64,000 nt of DNA from Steroidobacteraceae bacterium. GTDB lineage: Bacteria > Pseudomonadota > Gammaproteobacteria > Steroidobacterales > Steroidobacteraceae. The stretch spans positions 1 to 64,000 of the forward strand of contig JALORN010000015.1 in the NCBI GenBank assembly GCA_025458905.1. The letters run 5' to 3'. Position numbers and translations under genes: made by a program. The notes under the pieces are model-generated. The model did not search any database. It had not been told where the DNA came from and worked only from the letters and a program-made list of their open reading frames with translations. Position 1 is the stretch's first letter; every line of letters begins with the position of its first letter. This document shows positions 45,635 through 54,285 of the stretch, in pieces.

Positions 45635-46909
45635 TCAGTCGCCCGGAGGGCGCCCCGGCGAGGCGTCCGCGTCGCCGAGGCCGCGCACGTCCTGCGCCGC
45701 CATGTCGAGCTCGCGCAGCCGCGCGAGGATCCGCGGCCCGGTCGCGGCGTCCGCGACCTCGACCTCGACCAGCACCTGCACCGAGCGCGCGTCGCGCGGC
45801 ACGAAGGCGCGGTCGTGGGCGACGTCGTTGATGTTGCCGCCGAGCTCGCCGATCGCCGTGCACAGACGCGCCAGCGAGCCGGCCTGGTCGGGCAGCGGGA
45901 CCGCGAGCCGGAACAGGCGCCGCTCGCGCACCAGCTGGCGCTGCAGGATGGCCATCACCAGCCGGTTGTCGACGTTGCCGCCGGACAGCACCAGCGCGAC
46001 GCGCTTGCCGCGGAAGGCGCCCGGCAGCGCGAGCAGCGCGCCGAGCCCGGCGGCGCCCGCGCCCTCCACCAGCGTCTTCTCGACCTGCAGCAGCAGCGCC
46101 AGTGCTTCCTCGATCCGCGCCTCGGGCACCACCGCGACCTCGACGCCGAGCGCGGCGAGCAGTTCGCGCGTGATCGTGCCGGCGCGGGCGACGCCGATGC
46201 CCTCGGCGACGGTGCTGCCGCCCGGCACCCGAGCGGGCAGGCCGCCGCCGCGCGCACGGCCGAGCGCCAGCGCCATCGACGGGTAGCGCTCGCTCTGCAC
46301 GCCCAGCACCTGGGTGCGCGGCGCGAGGGCTTGCAGCGCGACCGCGCAGCCGGCGATGAGCCCGCCACCGCCGACCGGCACCAGCAGCACGTCGAGGTCG
46401 GCGCCCGTGGCCGCGATCTCGAGCGCGACGGTGCCCTGGCCGGCGATCACCCGCGGGTCGTCGTAGGGATGCACCAGGGTCAGGCCGCGCTCGGCGACCA
46501 GCGCCGGCACGGCCGCGGCCGCCGCCTGGAAGTCGTCGCCGGTGAGGATCACCTCGGCGCCGAACTCGCGCGTGCGCTGCGCCTTCACCCCGGGCGTGTT
46601 GCGCGGCATGACGATCGTGGCGGGGATGCCGAGTTGCGCCGCGTGGTAGGCGAGACCCTGCGCATGGTTGCCGGCCGAGGCGGCCACCACGCCGCGCGCG
46701 CGCTCCGCCGCGGTCAGCGTCAGCAGGCGGTTCAGCGCGCCGCGCTGCTTGAAGCTGCCGGTGAACTGCAGGTTCTCGAACTTCAGCCAGACCTCGGCGT
46801 CGACCAGCTGCGACAGCGTCTCGCTGCGCAGGAACGGCGTGTCGAGCACGCGGCCGCGGATGCGCGCGGCGGCCTGGCGGACGTCTTCGGCGGTGAGCGG
46901 CAGGGGCAT
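45635..46909 (-). CDS. ilvA: threonine ammonia-lyase (PLP, with C-terminal ACT domain)
   Basis: 424 residues. The PLP lysine lies in FTGSFKQRGALNR (K54), the phosphate-binding Gly loop is VPVGGGGLIAGCA, and SAGNHAQGLAYHAAQLGIPA precedes it. The C-terminal 75 residues form an ACT domain (FRLAVPLPDQAGSLARLCTA). At about 400 residues with one ACT domain it resembles the catabolic/TdcB-like or short biosynthetic class rather than 514-residue E. coli IlvA. It deaminates threonine to 2-oxobutyrate for isoleucine synthesis or catabolism. It is convergent with the stress-protein gene. Confidence 0.9.
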   Translation of the reverse strand: MPLPLTAEDVRQAAARIRGRVLDTPFLRSETLSQLVDAEVWLKFENLQFTGSFKQRGALNRLLTLTAAERARGVVAASAGNHAQGLAYHAAQLGIPATIVMPRNTPGVKAQRTREFGAEVILTGDDFQAAAAAVPALVAERGLTLVHPYDDPRVIAGQGTVALEIAATGADLDVLLVPVGGGGLIAGCAVALQALAPRTQVLGVQSERYPSMALALGRARGGGLPARVPGGSTVAEGIGVARAGTITRELLAALGVEVAVVPEARIEEALALLLQVEKTLVEGAGAAGLGALLALPGAFRGKRVALVLSGGNVDNRLVMAILQRQLVRERRLFRLAVPLPDQAGSLARLCTAIGELGGNINDVAHDRAFVPRDARSVQVLVEVEVADAATGPRILARLRELDMAAQDVRGLGDADASPGRPPGD

Positions 46910-47000
46910 CGCTGCGCAAGATACCCGAATGCGACCGGCTGCGACCGCTGCACGGCGCTGCGAGGGTCGAGAGGTTCGATGGTGGTAGCATCCGCTCCAC

Positions 47001-47077
47001 GCGCCCGTAGCTCAGTTGGATAGAGCATCAGGCTTCGAACCTGAGGGTCGGGAGTTCGAATCTCTCCGGGCGCGCCA
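47001..47077 (+). tRNA. tRNA-Arg, anticodon UCG (reads CGA)
   Basis: It folds as a complete cloverleaf. The acceptor arm is GCGCCCG/CGGGCGC, the D-arm is GCTC-GAGC, the anticodon stem is TCAGG/CCTGA around loop CTTCGAA (anticodon TCG), and the T-arm is GGGAG/CTCTC around TTCGAAT. A CCA end is encoded at 47075-47077. An open frame reading through it on the minus strand is an artefact of the tRNA. Confidence 0.95.
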
Positions 47078-47193
47078 GTACTTCCGCGGGTCGCTGCGGC
47101 ACGGATTCCCCGTGTGGGAATCTACGGTGAGTCTGCCGTCCGCCCTTCGTGCGCGAAGCGCCGACGCCACAGACCCTGCGGACACCAACCCCC

Positions 47194-47841
47194 TCACGCC
47201 TCTCCCGCCGCGCCGCGTCGACGCGTCGCCGGGCTCCAGCGGTCATGCCGCACTGGGGCGAGAGCGGCCAGTCCGGGCCGCCGGCTCGATGCACGATCAG
47301 CGGCTCGCCATGTATCGTCGGGACGAGGAACGGGATGCCCGTCGAGAAGTAGAGCAGGCGCGGCCCGCGCGCCCTCGATGAGGTACCTGCATGCGTGTCG
47401 TCGGTGATGGCGGTCAGCAGGCGCGCAACGGCGACGGCCCTCGGTTGCGGCATGGGGTTCTCCGCGGGCCAGACGGCCGGGAGCGTGGTCGGCTGTCGCC
47501 GGCGCGTCGCTGGCCTCTTCGCCGGCCCGCGGCTGTGCACCAACCGCCGGATGATCGGCCCCGGCCTCGGCGCTTTCCCACACGCTGACTTGCGTCGTGA
47601 TGCCGTCCGGCGCCGTCGCTGCGAAATAGGCGATGAGGCCCGGCAGCCTGCGGATGGCCGGTACGAGATAGTCGCCCGTGCGCCGGATCATCGCGTCGAC
47701 TTCGGTGAAGCGCGCAGGGTCGAAGCGACCGCGCGAGACGCGAAGAATCGCCCCTGCGGGGACGGCCGTCGCGCTCGTGGATGCCGAGCCGGGCGCAACG
47801 GTCATCGCTGCGGCCGCCAGGAAGAAGTCTTTGCGGGTCAT
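47194..47841 (-). pseudogene. remnant of an exported ABM/quinol-monooxygenase-like protein, probably frameshifted
   Basis: The first about 95 codons look genuine: a Sec/Tat-like leader (TRKDFFLAAAAMTVAPG), then AILRVSRGRFDPARFTEVDA, AIRRLPGLIAYFAATAPDG and TQVSVWESAEA, as in small antibiotic-biosynthesis-monooxygenase-fold proteins of about 130 residues. From about residue 97 the frame turns into Arg/Ala/Pro-rich sequence without family character and runs on to 215 codons, suggesting a frame disruption near 47545. It is divergent from a damaged lysR gene, so both partners of a regulator/target pair appear decayed. If it is intact, the long tail is novel. Confidence 0.5.
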
Positions 47842-48006
47842 ATGGTCGTCATTCCTCAGGTACGGTGTGTGAATTCGGTCGTCGGGACGCCGCCATTGCG
47901 CGACGCCAGGTCACGGCTGGGGCTGCGACGCGACGATCGAGCCGCTTCGTGTCCGGCCCAGGATGCGTCCCGGACGGCCATCTTTGAAATCTTGACTTCT
48001 CTGTGT

Positions 48007-48029
48007 TGGTATCCAAGTGATGGATACCA
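48007..48029. promoter_or_regulatory. inverted repeat spanning the lysR start codon
   Basis: TGGTATCC (48007-48014) and GGATACCA (48022-48029) are perfect 8-base arms around a 7-base spacer holding the start codon (ATG 48020). Size and T..A ends fit a LysR-type operator, or the RNA could form a hairpin over the ribosome entry site. It lies in the 178-base region between divergent remnants. Confidence 0.5.
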
Positions 48030-48800
48030 GGAAACTGGACCACAACCTGCTGGTCGCGTTCGGGATGCTGATGGCCGAGCGCAACGTCACCCGCGCGGCG
48101 GCCCGGCTCGGCCTGAGCCGGCCGGCGCTGTCGGCGCAGCTCGAGCGCCTGCGCGAAGTGCTCGCCGACCCGCTCCTTCTGCCCGCACAGCGCGGCATGT
48201 TGCCCACACGGCGCGCCCTCGACCTCGAGGGGCCGCTGCACGCTCAGGCCGAGCGCGGCGAAGTCGACCTCGCGTTGAAGACCCCGGAGACGGCACCGCC
48301 GTCGCTGCCCACGCGCAAGCGGTTCGACGAGCGCTATCTGGCGGTCGGGAGGAAGAACCACCCGCGCGTCAAGCGCAAGCTCGATCTCGACACCTTCTTG
48401 CGCGCTGGAGCACGTGCTCGTGTCGCCGCGCGGTGGTGGGTTCTCCGGGCCGGCGGACGCGGCGCTCGCCGCGCACGGACGGCAGCGTCGCATCGGGGTG
48501 TCGGTCTCCAGCTTCCTGGTCGTGCCGGAGATCGTTGCACGATCGGACCGGATTGCGCTCCTGCCGGAACGCCTGGTGCGCGATCGCGCCGACGGGCTGC
48601 AGCCGTTCGCGCCGCCGATCCCGATCGCAGGCTTCTCGATCGCTGCGCTGTGGCACGACCGTACGTCGTCACATCCGGGCCATCGCTGGATCCGGGACCG
48701 GCTTGCCGCAGATCTGATCGATCATGGATCGGTGACGTCGCCCGCACCGTCGGGCTCGGCGTCGTCGCCGGCGCGGCACCGGCGGCACGGCACCCCCTAG
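48020..48800 (+). pseudogene. LysR-family regulator with internal deletion and frameshift
   Basis: The N-terminal HTH is intact (DTRKLDHNLLVAFGMLMAER, ARLGLSRPALSAQLERLREV). After RALDLEGPL about 60 residues expected at the start of the effector domain are missing, and the chain rejoins at AQAERGEVDLALKTPETAPP. At about 48397 an extra T (CTTCTTGCGC for CTTCTGCGC) shifts the frame. The remainder of the effector domain (LVSPRGGGFSGPADAALA, FLVVPEIVARSDRIALLPER, WHDRTSSHPGHRWIRDRL) continues in the next frame to the stop at 48800. The product would keep DNA binding but lose inducer sensing. Confidence 0.85.
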
Positions 48801-48804
48801 GGTG

Positions 48805-49140
48805 TCAGCGCTCGCGGCGCAGGAGCAGCACGACGCCCGCGGGGTCCGAGGTCCAGTGCCCTTGGACGCCATCCAGCGGCTCGAGCTCGTCACGCTGCGG
48901 GCTTCCGAGCTGCTGCAGTTCGCGATCGGGATCGTCTGCGATCAACTCGAGCCAGACGTCCACCTGGCTCTGGCGTTCGACCCGGTCGACCCACAGGGTC
49001 ATCGCACCGAACTCGAACGCCACCGTGTCGGCGGAGGCCTGCTTCACGCGCAAGCGCACGCGGTCGCGGTAGAACGCCACGGTCGCCTCCCATTGGTGTC
49101 GTGGGACCTTGAGGGCGATGTTTCGGCCCGGTTCGATCAT
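48805..49140 (-). CDS. VOC/glyoxalase-like small protein
   Basis: 111 residues: the opening EPGRNIALKVPRHQWEATVA with the FYRD motif and the C-terminal strand SDPAGVVLLLRRER fit a single VOC module. Both ends are short, and metal-ligand His/Glu positions are not obvious, so it may be a non-enzymatic binding member. ATG 49140 is taken; the longer open frame upstream to 49260 is low-complexity. It lies next to the decayed lysR pair. Confidence 0.65.
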   Translation of the reverse strand: MIEPGRNIALKVPRHQWEATVAFYRDRVRLRVKQASADTVAFEFGAMTLWVDRVERQSQVDVWLELIADDPDRELQQLGSPQRDELEPLDGVQGHWTSDPAGVVLLLRRER

Positions 49141-49334
49141 GCTGCGTACCTCGTGATCCGGCTCGATGCCGGACTGGATCTCGCGACCGGCCCTTGCATG
49201 GGCAGCTGCCCGGCCCGCATGCCCTGTGGGCCGCACGGCCCGCGCCGGTGTTGCGATCATCCTGCCGGTTTGGTCATGCTCGCGCAGGCCGACGCCTGCG
49301 GGACGGCCGTTTGCGCATTCTGAGGATTTCGTCC

Positions 49335-50981
49335 ATGGAGGGTAATGCCGGGAATCGGGCCCGCGGGTGTCCGCCTCGCGGCTTGGGCGGGCCCTGGCTC
49401 GCGGCAGCCTCGCTGGCCGTGGCGCTCCTGGTGTCGTCGGGCGTCGCGCCGCTCGCGGCGGCCGAGCGCACCTTCCATCGCACCGGCACCGACGATCCCG
49501 CGACGGTCGATCCGCACCGCATCGCCTTTCCCGGCGAGCAGCTGGTCGTGCTCGACCTCTTCATGAGCCTGACGACCTACGACAACCGTGGCCGGCCGGT
49601 CGCCGGCTGCGCGGAGTCGTGGACCGTGAGCCCGGACGGTCGCACCTACACGTTCCGGCTGCGCCCGAACCTGCGCTGGTCGGACGGTGTCGCGATGGCG
49701 GCCGAGGACTTCGCCTGGTCGTTCCGCCGCGCGCTCGACCCGAAGACGGCATTCCCCTTCGCCTCGCGGCTCTACCCGATCAAGAATGCCCGCCGCGTCG
49801 CGACCGGCGAGCTGCCGCCCGCCGCGCTCGGCGTCGCGGCGCCGGACCGCCGGACGGTGCGCATCGAGCTCGAGGGCCCGACGCCGTACTTCACCGACGT
49901 GCTCGCCTCGATCGGCATGCCGGCGCCGCGCCACGTGATCGAGAAGCACGGCAGTGCCTGGATCCGCCCGCAGCACTTCGTCAGCAACGGGCCGTTCGTG
50001 CTCGAGCGCTGGGTGCCGAACGCCTACCTGCGACTGCGCCGGAACCCGTACTTCTGGGGCGCGGAGCGCGTGCGCCTCGACGCCGTGCAGCACTACCCGG
50101 TCGAGAACCCGGTGACGATGGTGCGGCGTTTCCAGTCGGGCGGCCTCGACCTCGTCTACGTGCTGCCGCCGGAGCGTGTCGAATGGGCGCGCCGCGAGTT
50201 CGGCGACTCGGTGCGCGTCGGGCGCGGCGTCTCGAACGAGGTGCTGGTGTTCAACACGCGCCGCGGGCCGACCGCCGACGTGCGCGTGCGGCGGGCGCTG
50301 TCGATGGCGATCGACCGCGAGGCGATCGCGAACAGCGTGATCTCCTTCCCGGGGGTGGACGCCTGGGGCTACGTGCCGCCGGGCGTGCTCAACTGGGGCG
50401 AGGGCGCGAAGCCCGACTTCGCCGCCTGGACGCAGGCACGGCGCGACGCGGAGGCGCGGCGCCTGCTCGCGGCCGCGGGCTACGGTGCGGCCCGGCCGCT
50501 GAAGATGCGCATCAGCTTCCCGAGCACGGAGCTCAACCGCAAGGTGGCGGTGACCATCGCGACGATGTGGCGGCGGATCGGGGTGGTGCCCGAGCTGCAG
50601 CAGAAGGAAACCAAGTCGCTGGTGTCGGAGGTGGCGCGTGGCGACTTCGACTCGGCGCGCTTCGTCTGGCTCGCGGGCTTCAGCGACCCTTATGCCTTCC
50701 TCGAACGGCTCTACTCGAGCGGTTCCGCGGTCGGGGTCAACGCCTCCGGCTATCGCAACCCGAAGTACGATGCGCTGCTCGAGCGTGCGCAGCAGGAGAT
50801 CGACCTCGACCGGCGTGCGGCCATCCTGCGCGAGGCCGAGGCGCTGGCGCTCGCCGACCAGCCGGTCGCACCGGTGTACTACCTGGTCGGGCGACGCCTG
50901 GTCTCGGCGCGCACCACCGGTTTCGCCGATAATCCGCGCGGCATGTACCCGAGCTGGTACATGTCGGTGACACCGCGATAG
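49335..50981 (+). CDS. peptide/oligopeptide ABC-type substrate-binding protein (SBP_bac_5), solitary
   Basis: 548 residues. A Sec signal (AAASLAVALLVSSGVAPLAAA) has no lipobox Cys, so it is probably soluble periplasmic. The SBP_bac_5 features are ERTFHRTGTDDPATVDPHRI, AESWTVSPDGRTYTFRLRPN, LRWSDGVAMAAEDFAWSFRR, SNGPFVLERW and VRRALSMAIDREAIAN. DppA/OppA-like proteins bind peptides, nickel or other ligands and feed ABC permeases, but no permease or ATPase gene is adjacent. GAGG at 49322-49325 precedes ATG 49335. The methyltransferase starts nine bases after the stop. Confidence 0.88.
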   Translation: MEGNAGNRARGCPPRGLGGPWLAAASLAVALLVSSGVAPLAAAERTFHRTGTDDPATVDPHRIAFPGEQLVVLDLFMSLTTYDNRGRPVAGCAESWTVSPDGRTYTFRLRPNLRWSDGVAMAAEDFAWSFRRALDPKTAFPFASRLYPIKNARRVATGELPPAALGVAAPDRRTVRIELEGPTPYFTDVLASIGMPAPRHVIEKHGSAWIRPQHFVSNGPFVLERWVPNAYLRLRRNPYFWGAERVRLDAVQHYPVENPVTMVRRFQSGGLDLVYVLPPERVEWARREFGDSVRVGRGVSNEVLVFNTRRGPTADVRVRRALSMAIDREAIANSVISFPGVDAWGYVPPGVLNWGEGAKPDFAAWTQARRDAEARRLLAAAGYGAARPLKMRISFPSTELNRKVAVTIATMWRRIGVVPELQQKETKSLVSEVARGDFDSARFVWLAGFSDPYAFLERLYSSGSAVGVNASGYRNPKYDALLERAQQEIDLDRRAAILREAEALALADQPVAPVYYLVGRRLVSARTTGFADNPRGMYPSWYMSVTPR

Positions 50982-50989
50982 AGGGAGCG

Positions 50990-52096
50990 ATGAACCAGAA
51001 CGTCTACGTGCCGACGCGCGAGGAGAAGTCGCGCCAGGATTTCGTGCTGGGCGTGAAGCTGCTGGCGAACGGCCCGGCGCAACAGCGCGTGCGTGACGAG
51101 TGCGGCGAGCGCCTGCTGCCCGAGGTGGCCGCCCGGCTCGGGCGCGAGCCGCGCGCGCGCCGCGAGGTCGAGCAGGTCGTCGCGCGCAGCGCCGCGTTCC
51201 GCCACTGGGCGGTGCTGACGCACCGCTCGCAGACGATGATGTGGGACGCGATCGAGGCGACCACGCGGCGCGTCGCGGCCGACGGTGCCGCGCGGCTCGC
51301 CCGGCTGCGCGCCGGCGGCGTGTGCCGCGGCTCGCTCGCGCTCGACTCGGGCCTGCACGTGCCGCCGCCGATCTCCAACTGCGAGATCCACCGCCAACCG
51401 GGGGGCTATTGCGGCCCGGACGACCCGCACGACGTCAGCGCGGGCCTGCGCTACATCGGGGCCTCGGCGATCTATGCGGTCGGCAAGGGCCAGGCGCAGG
51501 CGGCCGGCGACGGTCGCGCGGGCATCCTGCTGGCTCAGCTGCGCGAGCGCTTTCCGAGCCTCGGCGAGCCGGCGCGGATCCTCGACCTGGGCTGCGGCAT
51601 CGGCGTGCACGCCCAGGCGATCGCGCGCGAGTTCCCCGGTGCCGAGTACCACGGTGTCGACGTCGCCGCCGGCCTGCTGAAGTTCGGCCACCTCATCGCC
51701 GAGGAGCGCGGCGTGCCGATCCACTTCCACCAGAAGGATGCGGCGCACACCGGCTTCGAGGACGGCAGCTTCGACCTGGTGATCTCCAACATCCTGTTCC
51801 ACGAGACCAACTCGGCACGCCTGCCGCAGATCCTGCGCGAGTGCCGCCGCGTGCTGCGGCCGGGCGGTGCGATGCTGCACGTCGACGTCGCGACCCAGGT
51901 GACGCGCCTGCCGCTCGTGGACCAGGTGATGAACGACTGGCAGGTGCGCTGGAACGGGGAGCCCTTCTGGACCGGGTTCGCCGAGCGCGACATGAAGCGC
52001 GAGATCGTCGCCGCCGGCTTCGACGAGTCGCGCGCCTTCGCCGAGCACGTCGCGAAGCCCGGCGGCGCCTGGTACGTCTTCGGCGCCCGCGCCTGA
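50990..52096 (+). CDS. class I SAM-dependent methyltransferase with N-terminal extension
   Basis: 368 residues. The C-terminal half is a Rossmann methyltransferase (ILDLGCGIGVHAQAIA motif I, HGVDVAAGLLKFGHLIAEER, DLVISNILFHETNSARLP, RRVLRPGGAMLHVDVATQ). The N-terminal about 185 residues contain a helical region and CRGSLALDSGLHVPPPISNC-like Cys, then YIGASAIYAVGKGQAQAAGD; no known domain recognised. It probably forms an operon with the binding protein nine bases upstream. Substrate not predictable. Confidence 0.8.
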   Translation: MNQNVYVPTREEKSRQDFVLGVKLLANGPAQQRVRDECGERLLPEVAARLGREPRARREVEQVVARSAAFRHWAVLTHRSQTMMWDAIEATTRRVAADGAARLARLRAGGVCRGSLALDSGLHVPPPISNCEIHRQPGGYCGPDDPHDVSAGLRYIGASAIYAVGKGQAQAAGDGRAGILLAQLRERFPSLGEPARILDLGCGIGVHAQAIAREFPGAEYHGVDVAAGLLKFGHLIAEERGVPIHFHQKDAAHTGFEDGSFDLVISNILFHETNSARLPQILRECRRVLRPGGAMLHVDVATQVTRLPLVDQVMNDWQVRWNGEPFWTGFAERDMKREIVAAGFDESRAFAEHVAKPGGAWYVFGARA

Positions 52097-52117
52097 GCCC
52101 AACAAGAACGAAAAAAC

Positions 52118-52158
52118 GGGACAGATTTATTTTCCGGGGCCGAAAATATATCTGTCCC
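52118..52158. repeat. second copy of the dispersed AT-rich repeat (imperfect hairpin)
   Basis: GGGACAGATTTATTTTC (52118-52134) and GAAAATATATCTGTCCC (52142-52158) are inverted 17-base arms with one mismatch around CGGGGCC. CTCTTTTCCGCCCTTTTCC follows. It is related to the repeat at 1-157. It sits between the methyltransferase stop and the YciI-like gene and could also act as a transcription terminator for the former. Confidence 0.8.
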
Positions 52159-52186
52159 TCTTTTCCGCCCTTTTCCGGGGAGACGG

Positions 52187-52567
52187 ATGATGTACATGGT
52201 GAGCCGCTGGTTCGCGCCTGACGTGGAGGCGCGCGTCGCGCCGGTCAAGGAGGCGCACCAGCGCCACGTCTCGCGTTTCTCGAACACCATCGGTTCGGCG
52301 CGGCTGGTCGACGAGGCCACGGGCAAGGCCGTCGGAGTGCTGGCGTACAACGACTTCGAGACGCGTGCCGAGGTCGACCACTACGTCTACGACGACCCCT
52401 ACACGATCGCGGGCGCCTACAGCCGCATCGAGATCCAGAAGGTCGAGATCTACGTCTGGGACGGCTACTACGCCCGCACCTCGCCGTGGTTCCTGCAGAA
52501 GCACCCGGAACTCGCCGACCGCTTCACGCCGAAGCAGCCGTACACCCGGCGCAGCGGGGGCGATTGA
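52187..52567 (+). CDS. YciI-like protein
   Basis: 126 residues resembling the YCII dimeric alpha/beta-barrel fold: YMVSRWFAPDVEARVAPVKE, RHVSRFSNTIGSARLVDE, VLAYNDFETRAEVDHYVYDD and GAYSRIEIQKVEIYVWDGYY. YciI-like proteins are small, mostly of unknown function, sometimes acting as peroxidase- or hydrolase-like enzymes. GGGGAGACGG directly precedes ATG 52187 (a second ATG lies at 52190), so the ribosome binding site abuts the repeat hairpin. Confidence 0.65.
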   Translation: MMYMVSRWFAPDVEARVAPVKEAHQRHVSRFSNTIGSARLVDEATGKAVGVLAYNDFETRAEVDHYVYDDPYTIAGAYSRIEIQKVEIYVWDGYYARTSPWFLQKHPELADRFTPKQPYTRRSGGD

Positions 52568-52606
52568 CGCGCGCGGCCTGCGGTCGAGGCGGCCCGTCCT
52601 GCGCGC

Positions 52607-54145
52607 TCAGGCGGCCGGCGACCCACCCGGCGCTGTGGCCGGCGCGGTCGCAGCCGGGAGGGTCGCGGCGCCCGCCGCGGCCGGCGCGCCGGGGCCGACG
52701 CCCGCGCGCAGCGCCCGCAGCCGCTCGTTGATGCGCGCCTGCTTGTCGGCCGAGATGTCGTAGCGGCTGATCACCCAGACGAGCAGCAGCGCCGCCGACG
52801 AGACCACCACCACGGTGAAGACGGCGAGCTGCGCGACCTTGTCCTGCGGCACGTCGGCGACCTTCGCGCCCACCGGGAAGCGCACCAGGTCGAGCAGCAC
52901 GCCCACCGCCAGGTTGATCGCCGCGCTCGAGGCCTTGGTGCAGAAGAACGTGATGCCGGGGAGCGCGCCCTGCTGTGGCCGGCCGGTGTTCGCCTCGTGC
53001 TCGTCCGCGATGTCCGCGGCGGTGGCGCCGGTGGCGACCAGGAAGGAGCCGTAGGTCAGGCCCTCGAGGAACTGGAAGGCCATCAGCGCGCGCGCGAGTT
53101 CGGGCGTTCCCGGTGGGGGCAGGGCGCCGAGCATCGGCAGCAGCACCGGCAGCAGCACGCAGGCGCAGAAGCCGGCGACGCCCGCGATCATGGTGCGCTT
53201 CTTGTCGAGGCGCCGGATCACGCGCGTCGCGAGCAGTGCGGCGATGATCGTCCCCGGCACCTGCGCGAGCTGCACGTCGCGGATCTGCGGGCCCTCGAGC
53301 TGCCAGTAGTAGGTCGAGAGGTGCAGGGTCAGCACGTTGCTGGTCGAGAGCACCGCGAACACCGCGAGGGTCACCGCGATCACGATGTAGATGTTGGGCG
53401 TGAGGCGGATCGTCGGCAGGAACTGGCGGAACACCGTGCCGAGCGGCAGGCGCGGGTAGGCGGCCGGCGACTCGGCGTCGTGGATGCGCTGCAACGGCCG
53501 GCGCGTGGCCGCGATCGTCACGACCATCACCAGCGTCGCGGCGAGCGCGATCGCCAGCCCGAAGCCCGGGTAGGCCGCCGGGTTCAGCTGGCCGCGCGGG
53601 TATTGCGGGCTGGCGACGAAGAAGAACGTGAAGGCCGCCCAGGTCAGCGAGAAACGCGCGGCGTTGCTGCCGATGGTGCGGATCGCGATCAGCCGCGAGC
53701 GCTCCTCGGGCTCGCGGCTGAGCTCCACGCCGACCGCATAGAACGGGATCGTCCACAGCGTGATGCCGATGCGCGTGATCACCGCGAAGCACAGCAGCCA
53801 GAGGAACAGCTGGAAGCCGCCGAGCCCCGCGGGCGGCATGAACAGCGCGGCGAACGCGCCGGCGAACGGCAGGATCGAGGCCGCCATCAGGGTGTGGCGC
53901 CGGCCGAGCGGGGCGCGCCGCAGGTTGTCGGACCACATGCCGACCAGCGGGTCGGTGACGGCGTCGACGGCTAGCGCCGCGGCGATCGCGGCGCCAGTGA
54001 GCGTGCCCGGCAGGCCGAGCACCTGCGTGTAGTAGAAGAGGACGAACAGATCCCAGCCCGAGCTCTTCCAGGTCTCGGGCGCGATGCCGGCGCCGTAGGC
54101 GATGCGCGTCGGCCACGAGAGGCGGGATGTCAGAGGATCGGCCAC
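52607..54145 (-). CDS. GPH-family (MelB-like) MFS transporter 1
   Basis: 512 residues with 12 hydrophobic segments. The GPH signature is seen in AYGAGIAPETWKSSGWDLF, AVDAVTDPLVGMWSDNLRR and the loop LGRRHTLMAAS. GPH proteins are Na+/H+ symporters for glycosides, glucuronides and other organic substrates. The start is GTG 54145. It is divergent from the first double-nitrilase gene (140 bases apart), and an inverted repeat TGCCGG/CCGGCA at 54192-54221 lies between. A paralogous carrier is paired with the second nitrilase at 62758-64000, so transport and hydrolysis seem linked. Confidence 0.88.
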   Translation of the reverse strand: MADPLTSRLSWPTRIAYGAGIAPETWKSSGWDLFVLFYYTQVLGLPGTLTGAAIAAALAVDAVTDPLVGMWSDNLRRAPLGRRHTLMAASILPFAGAFAALFMPPAGLGGFQLFLWLLCFAVITRIGITLWTIPFYAVGVELSREPEERSRLIAIRTIGSNAARFSLTWAAFTFFFVASPQYPRGQLNPAAYPGFGLAIALAATLVMVVTIAATRRPLQRIHDAESPAAYPRLPLGTVFRQFLPTIRLTPNIYIVIAVTLAVFAVLSTSNVLTLHLSTYYWQLEGPQIRDVQLAQVPGTIIAALLATRVIRRLDKKRTMIAGVAGFCACVLLPVLLPMLGALPPPGTPELARALMAFQFLEGLTYGSFLVATGATAADIADEHEANTGRPQQGALPGITFFCTKASSAAINLAVGVLLDLVRFPVGAKVADVPQDKVAQLAVFTVVVVSSAALLLVWVISRYDISADKQARINERLRALRAGVGPGAPAAAGAATLPAATAPATAPGGSPAA

Positions 54146-54285
54146 CGGCCGACGCTAGCAGCGGAGGCCCGGGGCGCGCCGGTGCGGACCTTGCCGGATC
54201 ATGCCGTGAAACGTTCCGGCAGGTGCCCGCCGACTCGTCACGCGCGGTGGTAAACAAAGTCGACCAGGGGGAGTCGGTCGCGCCG

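Noticed and set aside
47028-47543. A 171-codon minus-strand frame ending in ERFELPTLRFEA
   Set aside because: Its C-terminal end is translated tRNA-Arg sequence, a well-known annotation artefact, and the rest lacks protein character.
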